Assembly: GCF_003012745.1 (NCBI RefSeq)
Contig: NZ_PXYK01000022.1
Coordinates: forward strand, 1 to 64,000
Reading direction: 5' to 3'
Length of the DNA stretch: 64,000 nucleotides
Source of the DNA: Kumtagia ephedrae
GTDB lineage: Bacteria; Pseudomonadota; Alphaproteobacteria; Rhizobiales; Rhizobiaceae
Part shown: positions 37,945 through 46,115 of the stretch, piece after piece
Layout: each line of letters begins with the position of its first letter
Position numbering within the stretch: position 1 is the stretch's first letter
Program-made: the position numbers and the translations under genes
The notes under the pieces: generated by a model
Seen by the model: only the letters and a program-made list of their open reading frames with translations
What the model was told of the DNA's origin: nothing
Database searches by the model: none

Positions 37945-39219
37945 ATGGCCCAGAAGACGATCGCATTCTTTCCCGAAGCCGCCTACGGGCCGGCGCTGAA
38001 TTCCGTCGGCATCGCCCAGGCCGTCGAGGCGCGCGGCCACAAGGCGGTGTTTTTGTCCGATCCCGGCTTTGTCGACGTCTACAAGGGGTATGGCTTCGAG
38101 GCCTGGCCGGTGAATCTTTCCGAGCCGATGCCGCCCGAGCAGATGGCGAAGTTCTGGGAGGACTTCATCAACGGCCACATCCCGAACTTCCGAAAGTCGC
38201 CCTACGACCAGGTCGACAACTACGTGAAGGACTGCTGGACGGCGATCGTCGACAGCGCCAAATGGGCTGAGAAGGACCTGCCTGGCGTATTGGAAAAGAT
38301 CAGCCCGGACGTCATCTGCGTCGACAACGTCATCCTGTTTCCAGCGATAAAGCAGTCCGGAAAACCGTGGGTTCGCATCATCTCCTGCTCGGAAAACGAA
38401 ATCGAGGACGAGGACATACCCCCGCATCTTTCAGGCTGCGGCGAGAACGACCACGCCTGCCACAAGGCCTACCGCGACCACTTCAACGCAGTGATCAAGC
38501 CGATCCACGACGACTTCAACGCCTTCCTCACCGAGAACGGCGAGCGACCTTATCCGATAGGCCAGTTCTTCGAGGCCTCGCCGCATCTCAACCTGCTGCT
38601 CTACCCCGAAGCGGTGAAGTTCAACCGCCGGCATCCGCTCGATCCGGCGAAATTCCAGTACCTGGAGGGCTGCGTGCGCAAGGAGGCGCCCTACGAGGTG
38701 CCGGCCTTCGCGAAAAACAATGACGGACCGCTGGTCTATGTGTCCTTCGGCTCGCTCGGCGCCGGCGACACCGACCTCTTGAAGCGCATCATCGCCGCGA
38801 TCGGCAACAGCCGTTTCCGCGCGCTGGTCAATGTCGGCGGCTACAAGGAGGCTTACACCGATGTGCCCGCCAACGTGGTCATCGAAAGCTGGTTTCCGCA
38901 GCCCTCGGTGATCCCGCAGGTTGACGCCGTCATCCATCACGGGGGCAACAATTCCTTCACCGAGTGCCTGTTTTTCGGCAAGCCGGCGATCATCATGCCC
39001 TATGTCTGGGACGGCCATGACAACGCCACCCGCGTGCAGGAGACAGGGCACGGTTTTAGGATGCCGCGCTACGACTGGACCGACGCCGAGTTGATCGCCA
39101 AGCTGGAAAGCTGCATTTCCGATACGGCTATGAAGGCGAAGCTCGCTGCCGCTTCGAAGCACATGCAGGCGCGGAACGGACCGGAGAAAGCGGCGCGGCT
39201 GCTGGAGGGACTGCTGTGA
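37945..39219 (+). CDS. GT1/MGT-type glycosyltransferase, paralogue 2
   Basis: A 424-residue GT-B glycosyltransferase, clearly paralogous to that at 31192-32478: FFPEAAYGPALNSVGIAQAV, YVSFGSLGAGDTDL and VIHHGGNNSFTECLFFGKPA correspond position by position. ATG at 37945 has GGAGG seven bases upstream. It is embedded in the importer operon between the ATPase and a tandem-cupin gene. GT1 enzymes move sugars onto small molecules; here it may glycosylate, or act in reverse on, a compound handled by the importer. That is inference. Confidence 0.87.
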   Translation: MAQKTIAFFPEAAYGPALNSVGIAQAVEARGHKAVFLSDPGFVDVYKGYGFEAWPVNLSEPMPPEQMAKFWEDFINGHIPNFRKSPYDQVDNYVKDCWTAIVDSAKWAEKDLPGVLEKISPDVICVDNVILFPAIKQSGKPWVRIISCSENEIEDEDIPPHLSGCGENDHACHKAYRDHFNAVIKPIHDDFNAFLTENGERPYPIGQFFEASPHLNLLLYPEAVKFNRRHPLDPAKFQYLEGCVRKEAPYEVPAFAKNNDGPLVYVSFGSLGAGDTDLLKRIIAAIGNSRFRALVNVGGYKEAYTDVPANVVIESWFPQPSVIPQVDAVIHHGGNNSFTECLFFGKPAIIMPYVWDGHDNATRVQETGHGFRMPRYDWTDAELIAKLESCISDTAMKAKLAAASKHMQARNGPEKAARLLEGLL

Positions 39220-39227
39220 TCCCTTCC

Positions 39228-39360
39228 GCCCCCTCCACCACGCTTCGCGTGGTCCCCCTCCCCCGCTTCGCAGGGGAGGAACTGGCGCCGCGGCCGGCCG
39301 CAACCTGGCTCCTCCCCCGTTCACGGGGGAGGGGGACCGCCGAAGGCGGTGGAGGGGGCG
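39228..39360. repeat. Palindromic repeat, CCCTCCACC family
   Basis: Left arm 39228-39283 (CCCCCTCCACCACGCTTCGC, TCCCCCTCCCCCGCTTCGCA) and right arm 39308-39360 its imperfect complement. It fills the gap between the glycosyltransferase and the cupin gene. Related short pieces occur at about 36600-36620. Confidence 0.75.
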
Positions 39361-39370
39361 TCATATCGCA

Positions 39371-40084
39371 ATGACCTCCGCCCCGCATCTCCACGACGCC
39401 TCGACCCGCACCGACCTCATCGACTGGGGCGTGCAGCCGGAGGCGATTTCCGGCGCCTCGCATTCGAGCGGAAAACTGGTCCACAAGGGCCCGGACAACC
39501 GTCCGGAATGCGGCATCTGGGTGTGCACGCCCGGCCGCTGGCGCCTCGCCATCCCGCGCGACGAGCTCTGCCATTTCGTCTCCGGCCAGGCGACCTATCG
39601 CTCGGACAACGGCGAGACGATCGAGGTCGGGCCCGGCACGGTTGTCATGTTCCCGGCCGGCTGGACCGGCGAATGCACCGTGCATGAGACCATGCGCAAT
39701 ATCTACATCCTGGCAGAAGATGAGCCTAAGGAACGAATCATGACCACTCCCGTCTGGAAGAACCCGCTCTCCATAACCGATCTCGTCGACTGGGGTGTCA
39801 TCCCGACCATGATCGAGGGCCAGTCGCACACCTCCGGCAAGCTGCTGCACAAGGGACCGGAAGGGCGCTCCGAATGCGGATTGTGGGTCTGCACGCCCGG
39901 AAAATGGGAATGCCACGTCACCCGCGATGAATTCTGCCATTTTCTCGAAGGCCGCTGCACCTATGTCCACGAAAGCGGCGAGGTGATCGAGATCGAGCCG
40001 GACACAGCCGCCTTCTTCCCGCAGGACTGGAAGGGCGTGTGCACCGTCCACGAGACGATCAAGAAGGTCTATATGATCCGCTGA
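39371..40084 (+). CDS. Tandem cupin (DUF861-like) protein
   Basis: A 237-residue protein made of two homologous cupin halves of about 110 residues each (1-118 and about 124-237). Matching blocks: DLIDWGVQPEAISGASHSSG against DLVDWGVIPTMIEGQSHTSG, and ECGIWVCTPGRW against ECGLWVCTPGKW. An in-frame ATG at 39740 (residue 124) has AAGGA eight bases upstream, so the second half could also be made alone. The fold resembles ureidoglycine aminohydrolase/EutQ-type cupins. Function is unknown; adjacent to ALDH by 13 bp. Confidence 0.82.
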   Translation: MTSAPHLHDASTRTDLIDWGVQPEAISGASHSSGKLVHKGPDNRPECGIWVCTPGRWRLAIPRDELCHFVSGQATYRSDNGETIEVGPGTVVMFPAGWTGECTVHETMRNIYILAEDEPKERIMTTPVWKNPLSITDLVDWGVIPTMIEGQSHTSGKLLHKGPEGRSECGLWVCTPGKWECHVTRDEFCHFLEGRCTYVHESGEVIEIEPDTAAFFPQDWKGVCTVHETIKKVYMIR

Positions 40085-40097
40085 GCAGGAGGCCGGC

Positions 40098-41606
40098 ATG
40101 GAATTCCTGCCCGAGCGACCCACGTTCTTCGTCAACCCGGGCTATCACCCGATGGCGGGCGCGCCGAAACCCGTCATCGACCCGGCCACACTGGAGACCG
40201 TCGGCGCGATTTCCGCCGCCACCGATGCCGAGATCGAGGCGACGTTGGATGCCGCCACGCACGCGCAGGCCATGTGGAAAAGGCTCGACGCGAAAAGCCG
40301 GGCAAAACACCTGCACCAGGTGGCAAACGCCATCGAACAAGCCGACTTCACCCGCTGCGCCGAGCTGATGGTGCGGGAGATGGGAAAACCCTATCCGGAA
40401 GCGATCGGCGAGATCGCCAATTGCTCTGCCGTGTTCCGTTATTATGCCGAGATGGCGCGCGACGAGGCTGGCAAGATCGCCGGCACCACGCAGGCCGGCT
40501 CGTTCCAGTATGCCCGCTACGAGCCCTACGGCGTGTCGGTGCACATCATGCCGTACAATTTCCCGGTGCTGCTGATGTGCTGGACCGTCGCCGCCTCGCT
40601 CGCGGCCGGCAACGCGGCAATCATCAAGCCGGCGGAAGCGACGACGCTGTCGACGCTCGACTACATGGACGTCTTTCGCTCGCTGCCCGAGGGCCTCGTC
40701 TCCTGCCTGCCAGGCGGCGCGGCGACGGCGCAGGCGCTGATCCAGTCCAAGCGCACGCATGCGGTGGCCTTCACGGGCTCGGTAGCGGCCGGCAGGGCAG
40801 TTGCGGTCGCTTGCGCCGAGCGCATGAAACCCTGTGTCATCGAGGCCGGCGGCTCCGATCCGATGATCGTCTCGGCGCACGCGCCGCTCGATGTCGCGGC
40901 GGCCGGCGCCGTCACCGCCGCCTTCCACCTCTCCGGCCAGGTCTGCACCTCGGCCGAGCGGTTCTTCGTCGTCGACGAGGTGCACGACCGTTTCGTCGAC
41001 TTGTTCGCCGAGAGGACGCGGGCGCTCAGGATCGGCAACGGTCTCGACAAGAGCGAGATCGGCCCGCTGGTGAACGAGGCGGCGCGCGCCAAGGTCATGC
41101 GGCTGGTCGACGACGCGATTGCCAGCGGCGCCACGGCCGTGACAGGCGGACGCATTCCGCCGGCCCACACTATCGGCTGGTTCTACGAGCCGACGATCCT
41201 CACCGGTGTGACGCCCGACATGGCGATCTGCCGGGAAGAATGTTTCGGTCCGGTCGCCGCCATCTGCCGGGTGAAGGATTTCGACGAGGCGATAGAACGC
41301 GCCAACGACAGCCCGTTCGGGCTCGGCGCCTCGATCTTCACCACCGATCTCGCCGAGGCGCACGAGGCCGCGGAGCGGCTGGAGGCCGGCATGGTATGGA
41401 TCAACAATCCGCTCATCGACAACGACGCCCTGCCCTTTGGCGGCTGGAAGGCGTCCGGCCTCGGCCGCGAACTCGGGCGCCAGGGCCTCGACGCCTTCCG
41501 CCGCTCCAAGATGGTCGTCATCGACCACAAGCCGGCGATACAGGAATGGTGGTATCCCTATCCCGACAGCTGGTTCCGCGAGACCGGCGGCCGCAAGCAC
41601 GTTTGA
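40098..41606 (+). CDS. Aldehyde dehydrogenase, semialdehyde type
   Basis: A 502-residue NAD(P)-dependent aldehyde dehydrogenase. Catalytic Cys in FHLSGQVCTSAERF, catalytic Glu in CVIEAGGSDP, cofactor motif FTGSVAAGRAVA, Asn in MPYNFPVLL. Nearest in style to succinate-semialdehyde or aminobutyraldehyde dehydrogenases. ATG has AGGAGG upstream. Last gene of the importer operon; an aldehyde made from an imported amine would be its natural substrate. Confidence 0.9.
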   Translation: MEFLPERPTFFVNPGYHPMAGAPKPVIDPATLETVGAISAATDAEIEATLDAATHAQAMWKRLDAKSRAKHLHQVANAIEQADFTRCAELMVREMGKPYPEAIGEIANCSAVFRYYAEMARDEAGKIAGTTQAGSFQYARYEPYGVSVHIMPYNFPVLLMCWTVAASLAAGNAAIIKPAEATTLSTLDYMDVFRSLPEGLVSCLPGGAATAQALIQSKRTHAVAFTGSVAAGRAVAVACAERMKPCVIEAGGSDPMIVSAHAPLDVAAAGAVTAAFHLSGQVCTSAERFFVVDEVHDRFVDLFAERTRALRIGNGLDKSEIGPLVNEAARAKVMRLVDDAIASGATAVTGGRIPPAHTIGWFYEPTILTGVTPDMAICREECFGPVAAICRVKDFDEAIERANDSPFGLGASIFTTDLAEAHEAAERLEAGMVWINNPLIDNDALPFGGWKASGLGRELGRQGLDAFRRSKMVVIDHKPAIQEWWYPYPDSWFRETGGRKHV

Positions 41607-41625
41607 GTGGCTGCGGCCGCATCGC

Positions 41626-41644
41626 CGCCGTCAAGACGACGGCG
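41626..41644. terminator. Terminator-like hairpin between convergent genes
   Basis: CGCCGTC-AAGAC-GACGGCG gives a perfect 7-bp stem with a five-base loop between the aldehyde dehydrogenase and fmdA stop codons. No T-run follows, so termination would be weak or factor-aided. Confidence 0.4.
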
Positions 41645-41663
41645 ACGAACGGCGGAAGGATAG

Positions 41664-42653
41664 CTATGCGAGATAGGATTTGAGGATGGAGGCCCCGAGC
41701 GTGTATTTCGGGTCCACCATGTTGCCGAGCCGCACGCGGCCGACCTGCGTCAGCAGCATATAGGCGTCGAGCTCGGCGAAGCCGTAGTCGGCGGCCATCC
41801 AGCGCACCAGCTCGCGATAGGCGATACGGGCCGCGTCCTCCATCGGACGACCCGAGCCGATCGTCATGACAACCTTTTCGTTCTCGAGCCGGACCCATTT
41901 GAAGTTCCAGTTCTTGATGAGGTCGATCTGGACGGTGGTGACCGTGGGGTGCTCGAGCGCGACGCCGCACAGCTCGCCGTCGCCCTGGTTCGCATGGCAG
42001 TCGCCGAGATAGAGCAGGCCGCCGGGCGCGTTGACCGGCAGGTAGACTACGGCGCCCGGCGCCACGTCCGGCAGGTCCATGTTGCCGCCGTAATAATCCG
42101 GCTGAAGCGCCGAGATCGCCTCGATCTCGGGCGACGTGCCGATCGTGCCGATGAACGGCTCGTAAGGTATGGTGATCCTGTCGTTCCAGGTCACGCCCTT
42201 CACGGCGTCGATGTGGACCTTCTTCACCCGCTCCGGAAGCGGGGCGTTGAGGATGGCGGTATCCCCCGTGCCGACGAGGCCGCCGAACTCGGGGATGAGG
42301 CAGGTCGTGCCCGACGGCTGCTCCCCGCGCGGGCGGATCTCCTTGATGTAGACGGCCAGGCAGTCGCCCTTCTCGGCGCCGTTGACGTAGATCGGCCCGT
42401 TCTGCGGGTTGAGATAGGGGAAATTCAGGATCTGACTGGGTATGTCGGACTCGCTCCTGATCTGGCCCTCGAAGGCGTCGTGGGTCTCGACCGAGACCTC
42501 GGCACCGGGGTCGACCCTGAGCACAGGCTCGGCATAAGGGCCGTAGACGTAGTGATATTTGCCTTGATCGGCTTCCGTCATGCTGTGGACGCTGTTGACC
42601 TTGCCCTTCGCCACCGCGCGTTTGGCCATGATCGAATCGTGAAGCCAGGACAT
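41664..42653 (-). CDS. fmdA: Acetamidase/formamidase
   Basis: A 329-residue FmdA/AmdA-family hydrolase that releases ammonia from formamide or other short amides. Family motifs include GPIYVNGAEKGDCLAVYIKE, IGTIGTSPE, GGNMDLPDVAPGAVVYLPVN and LGDCHANQGDGELCG, which carries the conserved acidic/His active region. ATG at 42653 has GGGAG upstream. It is the last gene of the amiC-amiR-urtABCDE operon, 29 bp after urtE, so the imported solute is likely an amide or urea. Slightly shorter than fungal relatives but typical for bacteria. Confidence 0.9.
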   Translation of the reverse strand: MSWLHDSIMAKRAVAKGKVNSVHSMTEADQGKYHYVYGPYAEPVLRVDPGAEVSVETHDAFEGQIRSESDIPSQILNFPYLNPQNGPIYVNGAEKGDCLAVYIKEIRPRGEQPSGTTCLIPEFGGLVGTGDTAILNAPLPERVKKVHIDAVKGVTWNDRITIPYEPFIGTIGTSPEIEAISALQPDYYGGNMDLPDVAPGAVVYLPVNAPGGLLYLGDCHANQGDGELCGVALEHPTVTTVQIDLIKNWNFKWVRLENEKVVMTIGSGRPMEDAARIAYRELVRWMAADYGFAELDAYMLLTQVGRVRLGNMVDPKYTLGASILKSYLA

Positions 42654-42682
42654 CTCGTTTTCTCCCTTGTTGATCGCGCGGC

Positions 42683-43393
42683 CTAGACGGCCAGGTGCTT
42701 TCTGATGGTGTCGCGGTCCTCGAGCTCCTGCGGCGTCACGTGAGCGACGATGCGCCCCTTGTCCATGACGTAGCAGCGCTGGGCGAGGGCCTTGATCATG
42801 TCGAGGTTCTGCTCGACGAACATGATCGTCATGCCGCTTTCCCGGTTGAGTTGCCGGATGATGCGGCCGATGTCCTGCACGATGGACGGCTGGATGCCTT
42901 CCGACGGTTCGTCGAGCAGCAGCAGTTGCGGCGAGCCCACCAGCACCCGCCCGATGGCGAGCTGCTGCTGCTGCCCGCCCGACATGGTCCCCGCCTGCTG
43001 GCCGGCTCGCTCCTTCAGGATCGGGAACAGGCTGTAGATACGGTCGTAGACATCCGAAGCTATGCGCTCGCGCATGGCTTCGCCGACCTGAAGGTTCTCC
43101 CGCACGGTCATGCGCGGGAAGACGTCGCGACCCTGCGGAACATAGCCGATGCCGAGCCGTGCGCGCCGGAACGGGCTGAGCCCGGTGAGTTCGGAGGCAT
43201 CCAGCCTGATCGTCCCCGCCATGCTCTCGACCAGGCCGATCAGCGTCTTCATCAGCGTGGATTTGCCGACCCCGTTGCGGCCGATGACGGCTACGATCTC
43301 ACCCTTCGCGACGGTGAGGTCGATGCCCTGCAGGACAGGCTTGCCGCCGTAGCCGGCCCGCAGGCCTGTGATTTCGAGCAAGGCCTCAGTCAT
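42683..43393 (-). CDS. urtE: Urea/amide ABC transporter ATPase UrtE
   Basis: A 236-residue LivF-type ATPase. Walker A GRNGVGKSTL, Q-loop YVPQGRDVFPRM, signature MSGGQQQQ, Walker B LLLLDEPSEGIQP. The PQGR and EGIQP variants are characteristic of UrtE. The ATG overlaps the urtD stop by eight bases, implying coupling. Confidence 0.93.
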   Translation of the reverse strand: MTEALLEITGLRAGYGGKPVLQGIDLTVAKGEIVAVIGRNGVGKSTLMKTLIGLVESMAGTIRLDASELTGLSPFRRARLGIGYVPQGRDVFPRMTVRENLQVGEAMRERIASDVYDRIYSLFPILKERAGQQAGTMSGGQQQQLAIGRVLVGSPQLLLLDEPSEGIQPSIVQDIGRIIRQLNRESGMTIMFVEQNLDMIKALAQRCYVMDKGRIVAHVTPQELEDRDTIRKHLAV

Positions 43394-44102
43394 GCTTCTG
43401 CCCCAGATAGATGGCGGCGACCCGTTCGTCGGCGACGATCTCGTCGATCGTGCCTTCGGCGAAGATGCGCCCGAAATGCAGCACCGACACGCGGTCGGCC
43501 ACCTGGCGCACGAAGGCCATGTCGTGCTCGACCGCGAGCACGGTCATGCCCTCGGCGTTGAGCTGCCTGACGATCTCGCCGGTCATGAAGGTCTCTTCGG
43601 GCGACATTCCCGCGGTCGGCTCGTCGAGCAGGAGGAGCTTGGGCTTCAGGCTGATGGCCATGCCGATCTCCAGCCACTGCTTGAGGCCGTGGCTGAGGTT
43701 GCCCGCCTGCTGGTCCGCGACCTGCTCGAGCTGCAGGAAGCGGAGCAGCCTTTCGACCTCGGCGTCGAGGTCGGCCGGGCCCAGCCGGTGCTGCAGGGCG
43801 ATCTGCAGGTTCTGCTGCGCGCTGAGCGCCGCGAAGATGCCCGGAACCTGGAACTTGACGCTGATGCCGCGGTTGATGCGCTGGAACGGCTTGAGGCGGG
43901 TGATGTCCTCGCCGTCGAACGCGATCGTTCCGGCCGACGGCTGGTATTGCCCGAGCAGCAGCTTGAAGAACGTGCTCTTGCCGGCGCCGTTAGGGCCGAT
44001 GAGGCAGTGGATCTTCCCGGGCTGCAGGGAAAAGCTGACGTCGGCGGTGACGTGCAGGCCGCCGAAATGCTTGTTGAGGTTCTGTGTCTGCAACAGGGCC
44101 AT
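43386..44102 (-). CDS. urtD: Urea/amide ABC transporter ATPase UrtD
   Basis: A 238-residue LivG-type ATPase. Walker A GPNGAGKSTF, signature LSHGLKQWLEIGMA, Walker B LLLLDEPTAGMSPEET, H-loop AVEHDMAFV. The LSHGxKQWLEI form is typical of UrtD. ATG at 44102, three bases after the urtC stop. Confidence 0.93.
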   Translation of the reverse strand: MALLQTQNLNKHFGGLHVTADVSFSLQPGKIHCLIGPNGAGKSTFFKLLLGQYQPSAGTIAFDGEDITRLKPFQRINRGISVKFQVPGIFAALSAQQNLQIALQHRLGPADLDAEVERLLRFLQLEQVADQQAGNLSHGLKQWLEIGMAISLKPKLLLLDEPTAGMSPEETFMTGEIVRQLNAEGMTVLAVEHDMAFVRQVADRVSVLHFGRIFAEGTIDEIVADERVAAIYLGQKHD

Positions 44103-44105
44103 GGG

Positions 44106-45164
44106 CTATTTGCTCCTGCCCTTGCGGTCGAACAGGGAGGCCAGCAGGATGCCGGCATTGGCGACCAGCCCCCTGGGCGCCAGGAGAACGGTGCAGACGA
44201 GCAGCAGGCCCATCACCACGAGCGCGTACTGGCTGCCGTAGATGGTCAGCGCCTGGAACGCCGAAAGCACGACCAGCGTCCCGATGAGGGTGGCGGTGAG
44301 GTCCGACCGGCCGCCGACGGCGACCCAGATGATCGGCAGCGCCGCGGCGGTGATGCCCATGCTGGACGGCGTGATGTACTGCCCCCAACTGGTGTAGAGG
44401 ACGCCGCTCAGGCCGGCGAGCGCAGTGCCGATGACGAAGCAGCCGAGCTGATACTTGCGGATGTCGTAGCCGAGCATCTCGGCGCGCTGCGGGTTCTCCC
44501 GCAGCGCCACCAGCACATTGCCGAACTTGGAGTTCACCAGGATGCGCAGGCCGAGATAGACGACGACGAGCAGGCCCAGCACCAGATAGTAGAGGCCGAT
44601 GTCGGGATAAAGGACGATCTCGCCGCCGAACCAGGGCAGGGTCAGCGGCGGCATGCCGCTCATTCCGTTGAAGCCGTTGAGGCGCGCGCTGCCGACCTTC
44701 CACTCCGGGCCGGCCGTCTGGGCCATAAAGCGTTCGAGGGCAAGGGTCACGGACAGGGTGACGATACCGAGGAATATGCCGCTGATCCGCCCGAAGAACA
44801 GGAAATAACCGAGGACGGCGGCGAACAGCGCCGCGATGGCGACGGCGATCAGCACCGAGAGCAGGCCGAAGCCGTATGCCGTGCCGAAGTTGATGGTGAG
44901 GATGCCGTAGCTGTAGCCGGCGATGCCGAAGAAGGCGGTCTGGCCGAAGGAGAGCGAGCCCCCATAACCCCAGATCAGGCTGAGCCCGAGCGCCATGAAC
45001 GTCCAGTTGAGGAAGTAGATATTGTTGCCGACATCGTAGCCGTCGGCAAACAGCGGATAGACGACCGCGACGGCCAACACGACAGCGAAGGCGCTCCAGA
45101 ACACGGGTCCCCTGCCCATGGTCTGTGGCCCTTCCAGCCGTTTCAACATCCGTGACACTGACAT
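44106..45164 (-). CDS. urtC: Urea/amide ABC transporter permease UrtC
   Basis: A 352-residue LivM-type permease with eight or more hydrophobic segments (e.g. FWSAFAVVLAVAVVYPLFAD, FMALGLSLIWGYGGSLSFGQ). The conserved GYGGSLSFGQTAFFGIAGY region is present. ATG at 45164, six bases after urtB. Confidence 0.92.
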   Translation of the reverse strand: MSVSRMLKRLEGPQTMGRGPVFWSAFAVVLAVAVVYPLFADGYDVGNNIYFLNWTFMALGLSLIWGYGGSLSFGQTAFFGIAGYSYGILTINFGTAYGFGLLSVLIAVAIAALFAAVLGYFLFFGRISGIFLGIVTLSVTLALERFMAQTAGPEWKVGSARLNGFNGMSGMPPLTLPWFGGEIVLYPDIGLYYLVLGLLVVVYLGLRILVNSKFGNVLVALRENPQRAEMLGYDIRKYQLGCFVIGTALAGLSGVLYTSWGQYITPSSMGITAAALPIIWVAVGGRSDLTATLIGTLVVLSAFQALTIYGSQYALVVMGLLLVCTVLLAPRGLVANAGILLASLFDRKGRSK

Positions 45165-45170
45165 TGTTGC

Positions 45171-46043
45171 TTACGCCCGATCTTTCAGGATGAAGCCGGT
45201 GATGCCTTTCGGCAGGAGGCGGATGACGACAATGACGGCAAGCAGCAGGCCGATCTGGCCGGCCAGCTGGCCCTGCCACGAGGTCAGCGAGGCCTTGACG
45301 ATCGCCAGCAACGCCGCGGCGGGCGCCGTTCCGATGAACACGTCGGCGCCGCCGACCACGACGGTGACGAAGGCCTCCATGATGAAGGTGGTGCCCATGG
45401 TCGGGATCATCGTCATGGTCGGGGCATAGATGCCTCCGGTCAGGCCGGCGAGCGCCGCGCCGATGCCGAAGGTGAAGGCGTAGACGCGGTTGGTGTCGAC
45501 GCCGAGGGCGTTGGCCATGTGCGGCGCCTGGATGGTGGCGCGCGCCAGCACGCCGAAACGGGTTTTGTTGAAGACGAAATAGAGCAGCAGCAACACCGCG
45601 AGCGCCGTCGCCATCAGCACCAGCCGATAGTAGGAAAAAGACAACGCGCCGACCGTGAAGCTGCCCAGCGGAGTGCCAACGCCGCGCATGGTCGGGCCGA
45701 ACAGGATCAGCGTGCCCTGCGAGGCGATGAGGCTGACACCCCAGGTCGCCAGGATGGAATCGAGGGGCCGGGCATAGAGCCTGCGCACCACGAGGCGCTC
45801 GATCACCATCCCGACCAGCCCGGCGAAAAGGCTGCCGCACAGAATCGCCAGCGGCAGCGGCAGGCCCCAGCCGACCGCGAAAACGGTCATGTAGGCGCCG
45901 CACATGATGAACTCGCCATGGGCGAGGTTGATGACGCCCATCATGCCGAAAATGACCGCAAGGCCACAGGCGGACAGGACCAGAAACGCGAAGGCGTCGC
46001 CGAATTGATAGGCCGACGACACGACTGCTGTCGCAAGATCCAT
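45171..46043 (-). CDS. urtB: Urea/amide ABC transporter permease UrtB
   Basis: A 290-residue LivH-type permease. MMGVINLAHGEFIMCGAYMT is the family-defining motif; ILATWGVSLIASQGTLILFG and MEAFVTVVVGGADVFIGTAP follow. Shorter than UrtB proteins with long periplasmic extensions, so the short-amide (FmdE-like) version is plausible. ATG at 46043. Confidence 0.92.
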   Translation of the reverse strand: MDLATAVVSSAYQFGDAFAFLVLSACGLAVIFGMMGVINLAHGEFIMCGAYMTVFAVGWGLPLPLAILCGSLFAGLVGMVIERLVVRRLYARPLDSILATWGVSLIASQGTLILFGPTMRGVGTPLGSFTVGALSFSYYRLVLMATALAVLLLLYFVFNKTRFGVLARATIQAPHMANALGVDTNRVYAFTFGIGAALAGLTGGIYAPTMTMIPTMGTTFIMEAFVTVVVGGADVFIGTAPAAALLAIVKASLTSWQGQLAGQIGLLLAVIVVIRLLPKGITGFILKDRA

Positions 46044-46115
46044 GAGGCTCTCCGGTTGGCAAACAGCTACGGCCGGGCCGACGCGAAGAACCCGCGCCAG
46101 CCCGGCGGTCAGGGA

